DNA of 64,000 nt, taken from positions 2,170,001-2,234,000 of the forward strand of contig AP014718.1 in the NCBI GenBank assembly GCA_002370555.1, given 5' to 3'. This document shows, one piece after another, positions 22,843 through 33,350 of this stretch (within the stretch, counting starts at the first letter, position 1; every line of letters starts with the position of its first letter). This stretch comes from Arthrobacter sp. Hiyo4 (GTDB lineage: Bacteria > Actinomycetota > Actinomycetes > Actinomycetales > Micrococcaceae). The translations under genes and the position numbers were made by a program. The notes below the pieces were generated by a model. It saw nothing but the letters and a program-made list of their open reading frames with translations. It did no database searches and was not told the origin of the DNA.

Positions 22843-24167
22843 CTACTTTGTCGAGGTGATGTCGAAGTCGGCGCCGAGGCCGGACAGCTTTTCGGTGAAA
22901 CGTTCGTAGCCGCGGTTGATGATGTCGATCCCAGTCACGCGCGACGTTCCCGAAGCGGCCAGCGCCGCGATTAGGTGGCTGAAGCCGCCACGCAGGTCCG
23001 GTACGTCAATGTCTGCGCCCTTGAGCTGGGTGGGACCGGAGATAACGGCGGAGTGGAGGAAGTTGCGCTGGCCGAAGCGGCACGGCACGCTGCCAAGGCA
23101 CTCGCGGTGCACCTGGATGCTGGCTCCCATCCGGATGAGCGCATCGGTGAAGCCGAACCTGTTTTCGTAGACGGTCTCGTGGACGATCGACACGCCTTCG
23201 GCCTGGGTCAGGGCCACCACCAGCGGCTGCTGCCAGTCGGTCATAAAGCCGGGGTGCACATCCGTTTCCAGGACCAGCGGGTTGAGCTTGCCGCCGCGGT
23301 GGTAGAAGCGGATGCCATCCTCGCCGATGTCCATGCCGCCGCCCACCTTCCGGTAGGTGTTCAGGAACGTCATCATGTCCCGCTGCGAGGCGCCTTCGAC
23401 GAAGATGTCACCGCGGGTCACCAGTGCTGCCGAAGCCCACGACGCCGATTCGTTGCGGTCCGAAAGGGCACGGTGGTTGTAGCCGCCCAGGTCCCGGACG
23501 CCTTCAATGCGGATGGTCCGGTCGGTCTGGACGCTGATGATGGCGCCCATCTTCTGCAGCACGGCAATGAGGTCGATGATCTCAGGCTCGGTGGCGGCGC
23601 CGGAAAGCTCGGTGATCCCTTCGGCGCGGGTGGCGCTGAGCAGCACCTGCTCCGTGGCACCCACCGAGGGGTAGGGCAGATTGATCTTGGCGCCATGCAG
23701 GCCCTTGGGAGCCGAGATGTGAATGCCGCCCGGGCGCTTTTCCACCACGGCGCCGAACTGGCGGAGCACGTTCAGGTGGTAGTCGATGGGCCGGTCACCG
23801 ATCTTGCAGCCGCCAAGGTCCGGAATGAAGGCCTCACCGATCGCATGGATCAGGGGTCCGCAGAGCAGGATGGGGATCCGTGAATCACCGGCGTGGGCAT
23901 CGATGGCAGTGCTCGGGGCGGTTTTTGCAGCCTTCGGATCCAGGGTGAGATCGCCGTTGACGGGATCCTTGACCACCGTCACTCCGTGCAGCTGCAGGAG
24001 CGAGGTGACAACCTCGACGTCCTTAATCTCCGGAACGTTCCGCAACACCGACGGCTCGTTGCCCAGCAATGCTGCCACCATTGCCTTCGGAACAAGGTTT
24101 TTGGCCCCCGGACGCTGACGCGGCCTGTAAGCGGGACTCCGCCGCGGATTGTCAGAACACTACTCAT
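22843..24167 (-). CDS. murA: UDP-N-acetylglucosamine 1-carboxyvinyltransferase
   Basis: About 441 residues with one missing base near 24110. It transfers enolpyruvate from PEP to UDP-GlcNAc, the first committed step of peptidoglycan synthesis. The active-site Cys is present in LGGCKIGDRP, the fosfomycin target loop. Internal repeats of the EPSP-synthase fold and the closing RGYERFTEKLSGLGAD are clear. ATG at 24167 gives MSSVLTIRGG. The 158 bases to leuD show no gene, only some G/C-rich repeats. Confidence 0.94.
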
Positions 24168-24325
24168 ATACCGGTTTCCTTACGATTACTCGCCCCAAAA
24201 TCCTTGCAAAGGCTCCAGCTAAGCATAGGAGGTTGCGTTACCGAACCGAAATACGGGCGCCGAAAGCCTCCGGCGCGGCGCCGCACAGGAGGCTCCGTCC
24301 GGGGCTGGAAATCCCGGGCTCCCGC

Positions 24326-24928
24326 TCAGGAAAGGCGGGCCGGAAGCGTTGTGGGCATAAAGGCCGGACGCGTGGCCTCGAAGGCGGTGATGTCTTCCAC
24401 GTGCTGGAGTGTCAGGCCAATGTCGTCCAGGCCCTCCAGGAGGCGCCATCGCGTGTAATCGTCGATTTCAAAAGGCGCCACGATGGTGCCGCAGATGACA
24501 GTCTTGGAGACCAGATCAACGGTGACTTCGGTGCCGGGGGCGTTCTCGAGTTCCTTCCAGATCAGCTCGATGTCGTCCTGGGCCAGCTGGGCTGCCAGCA
24601 GTCCCTGCTTGCCGGAGTTTCCCCGGAAAATATCACCGAAACGGGAAGACAGCACGGTCTTGAAGCCATAGTCCTTCAGCGCCCAGACGGCGTGTTCACG
24701 GGACGAACCGGTACCGAAGTCCGGGCCTGCCACCAGGACGGAGCCTGCGCTGAACGGCGCCTGGTTCAGGATGAAGGCCGGGTCCTTGCGCCACGCGGAG
24801 AACAGTGCGTCCTCGAAGCCGGTGCGGGTGATCCGCTTGAGGTAGACCGCGGGGATGATCTGGTCCGTGTCAACGTTGCTCTGGCGCAGCGGAACCCCGA
24901 TGCCGGTGTGGGTGGTGAACTTTTCCAT
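24326..24928 (-). CDS. leuD: 3-isopropylmalate dehydratase small subunit
   Basis: 200 residues, intact. With LeuC it isomerises 2- to 3-isopropylmalate in leucine synthesis. It begins [14 protein letters not shown], with [14 protein letters not shown] and the substrate-binding [13 protein letters not shown]. It lies 9 bases after leuC. Expression is likely shared with leuC from the operator region at 26397-26503. Confidence 0.97.
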   Translation of the reverse strand: MEKFTTHTGIGVPLRQSNVDTDQIIPAVYLKRITRTGFEDALFSAWRKDPAFILNQAPFSAGSVLVAGPDFGTGSSREHAVWALKDYGFKTVLSSRFGDIFRGNSGKQGLLAAQLAQDDIELIWKELENAPGTEVTVDLVSKTVICGTIVAPFEIDDYTRWRLLEGLDDIGLTLQHVEDITAFEATRPAFMPTTLPARLS

Positions 24929-24937
24929 GGCGGCCTC

Positions 24938-26396
24938 CTAGGCTGCGTCGGTGCGGATGGCGGCGGATTCGGGAGCCGGATCGAGGTCCGACGGCGAACT
25001 CAGGGTGCCACGGACGGCCGTGGCCGCTGCCACCACCGGCGATACCAGGTGAGTGCGGCCGCCCTTGCCCTGACGGCCTTCGAAGTTTCGGTTGGACGTC
25101 GAGGCGCAACGCTCCCCACCTCCAGCTGGTCCGGGTTCATGCCCAGGCACATCGAGCAGCCGGCGAAGCGCCACTCGGCGCCGAAGTCCTTGAAAACCTT
25201 GTCCAGGCCTTCAGCCTCTGCTTCCAGCCGCACGCGGGCCGAACCGGGCACCACCAGCATCCGGATGTTGGGGTCCTTCCGGCGCCCGCGGATGATGTCC
25301 GCAGCGGCCCGGAGGTCCTCCATGCGCGAGTTGGTGCAGGATCCCAGGAAGACCGTGTCCACCCGGATGTCCTTCATAGGCGTACCGGCGGCCAGGCCCA
25401 TGTACTGCAGGGCGCGCTCCGCGGCAGCCTTGGCATTCTCGTCACCGAAATCCTCCGGAGACGGCACCTTGGCAGAAAGCGAAACACCCTGCCCCGGGTT
25501 TGTGCCCCAGGTGACGAACGGCTCCAGCGTGTCGGCATCCAGAGCCACCTCGACGTCGAACGTGGCGTCGTCGTCGGTCCTCAGCGTGTTCCAGTACTCG
25601 ACGGCGGCATCCCAGTCAGCACCCTGCGGGGCGTGCGGACGGCCAAACATGTAGTCGTAGGTGATCTCGTCCGGGGCCACCAAGCCGGCGCGGGCGCCGG
25701 CCTCGATCGACATGTTGCAGACGGTCATCCGGGCTTCCATTGACAACGCGCGGATGGCGGAACCGCGGTATTCCAGGACGTAGCCCTGGCCGCCGCCGGT
25801 GCCGATCTTGGCAATCACAGCCAGGATGATGTCCTTGGCCGTCACCCCCGGACGCAGCGTGCCCTCGACGTTGATGGCCATCGTCTTGAACGGCTTCAGG
25901 GACAGCGTCTGCGTGGCCATGACGTGCTCCACCTCGGACGTCCCGATGCCCATGGCCAGGGCACCGAACGCGCCATGGGTGGAGGTGTGCGAGTCTCCGC
26001 AGACCACTGTCATGCCAGGCTGCGTGAGGCCAAGCTGCGGGCCAACCACGTGCACAATGCCCTGTTCCGCGTCGCCGAGCGAGTGCAGGCGAACGCCGAA
26101 CTCCGCACAGTTGTTGCGCAGCGTCTGAATCTGCGTGCGGCTGGTCAGATCGGCAATCGGCTTGTGGATGTCCAGCGTGGGAGTGTTATGGTCCTCCGTG
26201 GCGATGGTGAGGTCCGGGCGGCGCAGCTGCCGCCCGCCAGGCGCAGGCCCTCGAAGGCCTGCGGAGAAGTCACCTCATGGACAAGGTGAAGGTCAATGAA
26301 GAGAAGGTCGGGCTGGGCATTGGCACCTTCGCCCTCGCCTTTGCGCACCACGTGTGCGTCCCAGACTTTCTCGGCCAATGTCTTTGCCACGGCCAT
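24938..26396 (-). CDS. leuC: 3-isopropylmalate dehydratase large subunit
   Basis: About 486 residues with missing bases near 26235 and 25115. Aconitase-family [4Fe-4S] enzyme: [30 protein letters not shown] in sequence, with cluster cysteines in GSCTNSR and GCSMCLG. The last stretch, read past the second break, contains [16 protein letters not shown] as in the family. It is divergent from the IclR regulator at 26504, and a palindromic operator lies between. Confidence 0.95.
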
Positions 26397-26473
26397 CTCC
26401 CTTCACTGCTGTTTGGCTGTTTGGTTCCACTGAACCAGCAGGGCTGCATTTTGTGCCAGCCCAAAGATTTGCA

Positions 26474-26488
26474 TCTCAGATAATGAGA
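26474..26488. promoter_or_regulatory. Palindromic operator between leuC and ltbR
   Basis: A perfect inverted repeat TCTCA-GATAA-TGAGA lies in the 107-base divergent region, 15 bases before the regulator start and 78 before leuC. The same arms with a 5-base spacer recur upstream of leuB (40373-40389) and ilvD (55068-55084). The placement suggests it is the site for the adjacent IclR-type protein, controlling both its own gene and leuCD. Confidence 0.7.
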
Positions 26489-26503
26489 CGGCAGTATCAT
26501 TAC

Positions 26504-27223
26504 ATGGACAATTCTAGTGGAGTCGGTGTCATTGATAAAGCGGCCCATGTGCTTGATGCATTGGAGGCCGGCCCCACCACGCTGGCACAGCTGGTGGCCG
26601 CCACGGGCCTGGCCCGGCCCACGGTGCACAGGCTCGCCTTGGCCCTGATCCATCACCGGCTGGTAAGCCGCGACATCCAGGGCCGGTTTGTCCTCGGCAG
26701 CCGCCTGGTGGAGCTGGCCTCAGCCGCCGGCGAGGACCGTCTCATCGCTTCCGCCGGGCCGGTCCTGATGCAGCTGCGCGATGCCACCGGCGAAAGCTCC
26801 CAGATCTTCCGCCGCCAAGGCGAATGGCGTATTTGTGTCGCCTCCGCGGAACGCCCCATCGGCCTGCGCGACACCATCCCCGTTGGCACCAAGCTTTCCA
26901 TGAAAGCCGGCTCCGCCGCCCAGGTGCTGCTCGCCTGGGAAGACCACGACCGGCTTCTCGAGGGCCTGCAGGCCGCCCGTTTCACCCCCACCGTGCTGGC
27001 GGGCGTACGACGGCGGGGCTGGGGACAGAGCCTCGGCGAACGCGAGCCCGGGGTCGCCTCAGTCTCGGCACCGGTCCGGGGACCGTCCGGACGCGTGATC
27101 GCCGCGGTCTCGATCTCCGGCCCCATCGAGCGGCTCACCCGCCAGCCGGGCCGCCTCCACGCCGAGGTGGTTTGCAACGCCGCGCGGATCCTCACCGAGG
27201 CACTGCGCAAGGGCAACGACTGA
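26504..27223 (+). CDS. ltbR: IclR-family regulator of leucine genes (LtbR/NdgR type)
   Basis: 239 residues from ATG 26504, intact. The N-terminal winged helix-turn-helix contains TTLAQLVAATGLARPTVHRLALAL. The C-terminal IclR effector domain contains GESSQIFRRQGEWRICVAS and VASVSAPVRGPSGRVIAAVSISGP. Actinobacterial IclR proteins divergent from leuCD are the LtbR (Corynebacterium) and NdgR (Streptomyces) regulators of leucine and related pathways. Identity here rests on family and context. A TCTCA-N5-TGAGA palindrome lies directly upstream. Confidence 0.9.
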   Translation: MDNSSGVGVIDKAAHVLDALEAGPTTLAQLVAATGLARPTVHRLALALIHHRLVSRDIQGRFVLGSRLVELASAAGEDRLIASAGPVLMQLRDATGESSQIFRRQGEWRICVASAERPIGLRDTIPVGTKLSMKAGSAAQVLLAWEDHDRLLEGLQAARFTPTVLAGVRRRGWGQSLGEREPGVASVSAPVRGPSGRVIAAVSISGPIERLTRQPGRLHAEVVCNAARILTEALRKGND

Positions 27224-27269
27224 AGGCTCGCCTCCGTCCAGGCCAGGCTGCCCCGGCTAGGCTGTCGGC

Positions 27270-27809
27270 ATGAACAGCTACGCAGTCTTCCTCCGCGGGA
27301 TAAATGTCGGCGGGATCAACATCAAGATGGCGGACCTCAAGACTGCGCTTGCATCGCAGGGGTTCGCGGACGTTAAGACACTGCTGGCCAGTGGCAATGT
27401 GGTGCTTGCCAGCGACGAGGATCCTGCCGCGGTCAAGCAGACGTTCGAAGCGTGCCTGCGTGACTCCTTCGGCTACGAGGCCTGGGTGGTTCTCCTCACG
27501 GCACGGCGGGTCTCCGAACTCGTGGCGGCCTGCCCGTATCCGGCAGACGACAAGGCAACGCACACCTACATCACGCTGGCATCGGACACCGCCATGCTCG
27601 ATGAGCTTGAAGCCGCCGGCGCAGGCCTTGAAGGTACCCAGCAGAAACGCCTCGGCCCGGAGGCATTGGCCTGGCTGGCTCCGGCCGGCGGGACGTTGGA
27701 GAGCCCGTTCAGCAAGATTTCGTCCAAGGCCAGGTTCAAGGCAACCACTACCACCCGGAACCTGCGGACGCTGATCAAGGTCAGGGACGCCGCAACCGCA
27801 CTGGCGTAA
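27270..27809 (+). CDS. DUF1697 domain protein
   Basis: 179 residues, intact. It begins MNSYAVFLRGINVGG, the hallmark start of DUF1697, with KTLLASGNVVLAS and a C-terminal TTRNLRTLIKV. Proteins of this family are small, cytoplasmic and of unknown function. It lies 46 bases after ltbR in the same direction and could be read with it. It is convergent with the GTPase pair, five bases between stops. Confidence 0.93.
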   Translation: MNSYAVFLRGINVGGINIKMADLKTALASQGFADVKTLLASGNVVLASDEDPAAVKQTFEACLRDSFGYEAWVVLLTARRVSELVAACPYPADDKATHTYITLASDTAMLDELEAAGAGLEGTQQKRLGPEALAWLAPAGGTLESPFSKISSKARFKATTTTRNLRTLIKVRDAATALA

Positions 27810-27814
27810 CTACC

Positions 27815-29428
27815 TTAGTTTCCGCCCGCAACCTTCAGTGCGGCGTTGAAGGACGCGAGCCTGCTGACCTCAATTTCAACCGGCTCCACTACGAAGTCCC
27901 GGGCAACCTCGCCCACCGCTGCCCGCAGCCGTTTCCTGGCCCGGGCTGCGCGCGCCCTCGCGGCTCCTGAGCCAATGAATTTTCCAGTCAGCGCCAGGAA
28001 GATCCCCAGCACCACACCGCCGCCGATCAACAGCGTCGGCACCGGCCAGCCCTCCACCTTGGGAACCTCGGGCACGGGCAACTGGAGATAGCCGAGCCCG
28101 GCCAGCACACCCAGCCAGCCGAGGCCGCCCAGGACCGTCAGCAGCGCGAGCCACTGGGCCACGTTGAACACGCCCCACCACCAGGACTTCCGGGACGCCA
28201 TCAGGTCCGTGCCTGCGATGGCCTGGTCCAGGGCATCCGGCAACGCCTCCCGCCCTTCCCGGGCGGCACCCCTGATCGCGGCACGCCACGGTCCGGGTGC
28301 GCCCGCACTCGCCGCGTCCGCAAACTCACGGACAGCAGCATCTGTCCGGCGCGTTCCGGGGCGCCCGCGGCCGGGAGCGAGGTCCGGTTAAGCTGGGAGG
28401 GGAAGAACTTCTCAGGTTGAGCCGGCGGAGCGGATCAGGCCGGAACCGCACCAGCCACCGCGTCACCGGCCACCCAGTGCGGCGCGTCGACTCGATGCGG
28501 TAGGACCGCGCAACTGCGTCCACCACCACGGGCACGTTGGCGGCCGTTGCCAGCTCATCGGTGAGCCGGGATTTCGACGCCGGCCTGACACCGGCGGCTT
28601 CCCCGGTGCCGGCGGCTTCCCGGAGTTGCCCGGAGGCCCGTGAAACGTCAGCGGCCAGCCGCTGTGAAAGTGCCTGGCGCTGTACCACAACATGTCGGAT
28701 GGCGCCCCGGACCTTGTCTACGCCGGTGCCCTTCAGGGCGGATGCGCCCAGGACCTGAACCTTGCCCAGCCCGTCGCGGGCAAGGATCCCTTTCAAGGAC
28801 TCCAGCACAGGCTGCACGTCCCGTTCGGGCAAGCGGTCCACCTGGTTGAGGACCACCAGGGTCACGGCGCCATGCGCGGCCAGGGGCGCCAGGAAATCGT
28901 TGTGGACTGCCGCATCGGCGTACTTTTGCGGATCCAGGACCCAGACCAGGACATCAACCAGGCCAACCATGCGCTCCACGATCGCGCGGTTCGCGGCCCT
29001 GGTGGAGTCGAAGTCCGGCAGGTCCAGCAGGATCAGCCCCGTGCCCTCGTCGGCGAAGCCGGCCACGGGCTCGGCATGGTGGCGGTTGCGCACCTCAAGC
29101 CAGTCCAGCAGCGGCTCGCTGCCGTCCGCTCCCAGACACCAGCCAAGGGTTCCGACGTTGTGGGCCGGCGGGCTGCCGCCGTCGCGATTTCAGCGCCGCT
29201 GACCGCGTTGAAGAGGGATGATTTTCCGCTGCCGGTGGCACCGAAGAACCCAACAACGGTGTGATCAGCCGACAGTGACCGCCGGGAGCTCGCGCGTTCG
29301 AGGAGCTGGTATACCTCCTCGAGTGCAGCATCCGGCAAGACGCCTTCGGCGAGTTCGCGAGCATCGTTGAGGGCTTCGAGCCTGCGGTCCAGCTGCGACG
29401 CTTCGCGGGCCACGCTGTGGCGGCTCAT
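27815..29428 (-). CDS. Membrane-associated GTPase (YfjP-like), second of a pair
   Basis: About 538 residues after three missing bases (near 29130, 28390 and 28260). G-domain motifs: FFGATGSGKSSLFNAVSG (P-loop), LLDLPDFDST (G3) and VVLNQVDRLPERD (G4). The C-terminus has two hydrophobic segments, WLALLTVLGGLGWLGVLAGL and TLLIGGGVVLGIFLAL, followed by an Arg/Ala-rich stretch. Its ATG overlaps the stop of the upstream GTPase (ATGA). Tandem GTPases with tail membrane segments recall bacterial dynamin-like pairs, but the function is not established. Confidence 0.8.
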
Positions 29429-31231
29429 GCCTTGTCCGCCAGCCGGGCCAGGGCAGCGGCGTGGTCCGTCAGGATCCGGCCGGTGTCCGCGCCGTCCCCG
29501 GCAGGCGTTGCAGGAATTTCCGCTGCTCTGCCTGCAGCAGCCGCCGGCAACGGGCATGGAGGTCATCCCGCGCAGTCTGCGCAAGCCGGCGGACCGCGTC
29601 TTCGCCGAACACTGCCTCGAGCAGTTTCTGACCGACGACGGCGGTACCGCCCGCCACGCCGATCTCCAGCCCGGTGAGGCCGGCGGTCATGGAAAACACC
29701 ACGATCATCAGTGCGGCACCCAGCCCGTTAATCCCGAAGGAAAGCCATCTGGCCTGCGTGCGCTTGCCCTGCCCTTCCGTGCGGATCAGTTCCATCAGAC
29801 CGGCCTGCCAGGCCCTGATCTCCGCTGCGGCTGCATCGGCAAAGCCGGGCTGGTGCCGGACAGATCCTCCGTCCCCAGGAGCTCGCGGCCGGCCGGGTCC
29901 GAGCGCCACCGCCCGTCAGTCTCTTCGCCGGCGTTGGCGGCCTCGTCCAGGATGACGGCCTGCAACCCCGTTTCGATGGCGGCCTCAACCCGGACAGCCG
30001 GCGTCGGCTCGCCCGGAAGAACGCTCCCAAGCGGTCCCTTAGCCGTCCGATGTTCTGCTCCAACGCCCGGAAGAATTCCCCTGCTCCGACGAAGTCCTGC
30101 CAACGCGCCAGTACTTCGCCACGGAGGAGGGCGCCGTCCTTTGTTGCGTCAAGAATTCGGGCCCGGCATCGCGATAGGCGGCCTCAGCGCCTGCCCGGAG
30201 CGCGGCCGCGGCACGCTCCTGCCCTTGGACCGCGTGTGCCACCGCACCGACCCGCCCGGCCAGCGCCTTCACCGTCCCGTTAAGGGTACGACGGGCAATT
30301 TCGGACCGCCCAGCGGCGTCGGCAGCAAGTTCCTGCAGCCAGCGCCCCAGCGGCTCCACGGCGCTCGTTGGCAGCATGCCAAGATGGTCCAGGTCCGTCT
30401 CCGGCACAATGAACAGTCCGGCATCGCCGAGGCCTTCCTGCCGCAGCAACGCGCGTAGATCGGCGCTGACTTCGGCTTCCGCCTCCGCCGGTACACGATC
30501 CAGGACCACGGCCACCATGATGTCCCGCGAGGACGCGTCCAGAAGCAGCCTCCACGGGACCGCGTCTGCGTAGCGGTTGGCAGTGGTCACAAAAACCCAG
30601 AGGTCCGCGGCGGCCAGCAACTGACCGGCGAGCCTGCGGTTGTCGTCGGAAATGGAGTCGACGTCGGGAGCGTCCAGCAGCGCGATACCCTGCGGAACAG
30701 CGTGGTCCGCCACCAGCACAAGGGAGGAAACGGCCTCCGCATCGGGTGTTGCGCCAGCCCGGCTGGCCGGGACGGGTTCCCTGGAAACAGTCCCCGGATC
30801 CGGATAAGGGTAGGCAGCACACGGTGGCCTTCGAACCAGCCGGCGTCGGCCGGGTGGTGCAGCAGAATGGGCTGCCGTGTGGTGGCCTGATGGCGCCGGA
30901 GCGGGTGACCGGGTGCCCCACCAGGGCGTTGACCAGCGTAGATTTGCCGGCGCCCGTGGAACCCCGACGACGGCAAGCAGCGGTGCGTCCAGGCTGCGGT
31001 ACCGCGGCAGGATGTAATCGTCCAGCTGGGCGACGGCGTTCCGAGTGTCCTGGCGCGCCTGTTCGACGCCCGCAAGGGCGAGCGGCAACGACACTGCGGA
31101 CAGATCCCCACGCACGGCCTCAAGCAAGGCCACGGCCGGCTCCGACGCTGCATTGGGCCGGCCGGCTGCGTTCTCGGTGCGCGCTTAGGCGGCGGAGGCT
31201 GCGTGGGACGAAGCCCGTCTGAGGAGGTCAC
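29425..31231 (-). CDS. Membrane-associated GTPase (dynamin-like), first of a pair
   Basis: About 604 residues if eight missing bases are bridged, so details are uncertain. The P-loop, read across a break near 30960, is GSTGAGKSTLVNALVG. LLDAPDVDSISDDNR (G3) and FVTTANRYADAV follow, then a long helical region and one or two membrane segments around ALMIVVFSMTAGLTGLEIGVAG. The start is uncertain: GTG at 31231 fits an extended N-terminus across one break, GTG at 31133 is the conservative choice. It ends overlapping the second GTPase. Confidence 0.72.
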
Positions 31232-31327
31232 AGGATCATCATGCCAGTTGCGCCGGCTTTTCCACCGGGCCCGGGTTCGGCCTGTTACTGCCGGTGCGCG
31301 GTCCACGCCGAAAAACGGCCCATAACG

Positions 31328-31360
31328 AAAAAACGGCCCGGGCTGATGCCCGGGACCGTT
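31328..31360 (-). terminator. Terminator of tRNA-Glu
   Basis: On the minus strand a strong G/C hairpin (arms AACGGTCCCGGGC and GCCCGGGCCGTT, loop ATCA) is followed by six T. One arm is a base shorter than the other, possibly another lost base. It starts 3 bases past the tRNA 3' end. Confidence 0.85.
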
Positions 31361-31363
31361 CGT

Positions 31364-31438
31364 TGGTGACCCCAGCGGGATTCGAACCCGCGTTACCGCC
31401 GTGAGAGGGCAGCGTACTAGGCCGCTATACGATGGGCC
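31364..31438 (-). tRNA. tRNA-Glu(CTC)
   Basis: Clover-leaf with anticodon CTC, T-arm GTTCGAATC and encoded CCA. The 5' acceptor strand reads GGCCCAT, but the 3' strand is TGGGGTC, which would pair fully with GGCCCCA. One C of a four-C run is therefore missing. This fits the deletion errors seen in the proteins around it. Confidence 0.93.
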
Positions 31439-31581
31439 GCGTACTTCCAGGAAGTTTGCACTTCCAACCGGCGCCAGGCCGGTTTGCTAAGTGAGTATTT
31501 CATACACTCAGCGCGCGTTTCAAATCGGCGAACCGATCTGAAACCACTGATTTGCCGCGGTTAGCCTGCGACCAAACAGAG

Positions 31582-31653
31582 CTGGGATACCAGGACTCGA
31601 ACCTAGAATGACGGTACCAGAAACCGTAGTGTTGCCAATTACACCATATCCCA
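31582..31653 (-). tRNA. tRNA-Gln(CTG)
   Basis: 72 bases with a perfect 7-bp acceptor stem (TGGGATA / TATCCCA), anticodon CTG in GGTTTCTGGTACC and T-loop GGTTCGAGTCC. CCA is not encoded. It lies upstream of tRNA-Glu in the same direction, 143 bases apart, probably as one transcript. gltX lies 2.4 kb further on. Confidence 0.95.
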
Positions 31654-31802
31654 ATGATACTTTCGGGCCGGAGTTTCGGGCTTCAAGCCGCGCTCCGTGC
31701 GCCTCAGCACGAGAAATTACTTTACCCGAGACTTTGGGCTGGCACAAATCGACACCGAAGACCCAACGGCCTGAACCCCTTGCCAGATCACCCGGAATAA
31801 GT

Positions 31803-31830
31803 TTACTCTCGGTAAGTTACCCGAGAGTAA
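31803..31830. promoter_or_regulatory. Palindrome upstream of YhgE-like gene
   Basis: TTACTCTCGG and CCGAGAGTAA are perfect arms flanking TAAGTTAC. If one G were missing in the left half, the palindrome would extend to 14 bp per arm around a central G. It lies about 120 bases upstream of the start at 31951. The size and symmetry suggest a TetR-type dimer site; no regulator gene is adjacent. Confidence 0.5.
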
Positions 31831-31950
31831 CCACCCTCTGCCCTCGCTGCAGGCGCTTCGGAATTTGGTTTTCGTCCGGACTGCCGCCCCTGGTCCAGGT
31901 GGGTGGCCTGCAGATTTCACACTGCCGGCAAACCGTCGAGAGGACCCACC

Positions 31951-33342
31951 GTGACACAAAGTCGTGCCGCCGCGCCCACCAGGACCCGAACCCGGGCACA
32001 GCAGCTTGCCATCGCCGTCCTGGCCCTGATGCTGATTGCTTTGCTTGGGTTTTACACCCTGGTCACCGGCAGGATCACTGACGGATCGGCCAAGCTGATG
32101 GACGGTGCGGGCCAGGCCTCGGCCGGTGCTGAACAGCTCAAGGACGGCGCCGGTCAGCTGGCGGCCGGCGCGGGCCTGGCCGACACCGGTGCCGGCAAGC
32201 TCTCCTCCGGCGCCGACAAAGTCTCCCAGGGTGTCAGCGGGAAGCTGGCCCGGGCGCTGAAAAACTGCAGTCCGGTGCAGCCCAGCTCGCCGCCGGCGCT
32301 GTCAAGATCGAAGCTGACGTCAACAAAAAGCTCGCGCCCGGAGTGTACAAAGTGGACGATGGCGCCCGAAAGCTCGCCGCCGGTGCCAGCCAGCTCGCCG
32401 CGGCGCTGACGCCTTCGACCGCCGGAAACGCCGAGAACAACCTGGCGGACGGCGCGACTGCGCTGGATGCGGGTGCGGGCCGCCTCGCCTCCGGAACCGG
32501 CGAGCTGGCCGCCGGAACGGCCCGGCTGAAAGGCTACCGGGGAGCGAATAACTCCCCCGAGGCAGGCACCGGCACGGCGGCCTTGGCACAGGCCTTGAGC
32601 TGCTGGAAGCGGCGGCGTCGGACCCGCTTCAGGGGCTGGTGCCGCTGTCTGTGGTCAAGGACAAGATCGCCAAGATCACCGCTGGTGCCCATAGGCTCGA
32701 CGCCGGGGCGCAGCAACTGCAGGCCGGCGCGGGGAAGCTCAATGAAGGAGCGGCACAGTTGCACACGGGAACAGGGCGCCTCACTGCTGGCTTCGCCACG
32801 CTGGGTGAAAAGCTCAACAGCCGTGATCCCAACAACCCCGGCGTTGTGCTGGGTACCGAACTGCTGGCCGCCGGAACGTCACAGATCCGCACCGGCATGG
32901 ACGGCGTGCCTGGCAATGCCGACCGCCCGGGCCTGATCAAGGCCGTCGCCAGGATCACGGAGGGCAGCTCACGGCTGGCGGACGGCACGGTGGCGTTGAA
33001 TGCCGGGATCAAGGGCGATCCGGCCGATCCGTCAAACCCGGCCTGCTCCACGGCTCCCAGGCACTGGCTGCGGGGGCTTCGGAGCTGGCCACAGGTAACA
33101 CCAGGCTGGCCTCGGGATCGACAGAGCTGGCCACCGGTGCCGAGAAACTTGCTGATGGCAATGCCCGGATTGCGGATGGCACGGACACCCTGTACAGCAG
33201 CGCAGCGTCCATCTCGCCCACCAGCATGGTGGGGAAGTCGGATACCGCCGTGGCCCTCTGCCTGGTTGCTGTGCTTGTGCTCGGATCCGCGGGCATCTAC
33301 CTGGCGCTGTGGAACAGGCGAAGGCTGCAGCCTGCGGAGTAA
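31951..33342 (+). CDS. YhgE/Pip-like membrane protein with Ala-Gly repeat stalk
   Basis: About 464 residues after three missing bases (near 32262, 32600 and 33050). One membrane helix near the N-terminus (LAIAVLALMLIALLGFYTLV) and one at the C-terminus (ALCLVAVLVLGSAGIYLAL). Between them lie many 7- and 11-residue repeats of the form LxxGAxxLxxG, as in YhgE/Pip C-terminal regions. This predicts a long extracytoplasmic rod between two anchors. The role is unknown; relatives include phage-receptor and secretion-linked proteins. GTG at 31951 is the start, and a palindrome lies upstream. Confidence 0.75.
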
Positions 33343-33350
33343 ACGGCCGG

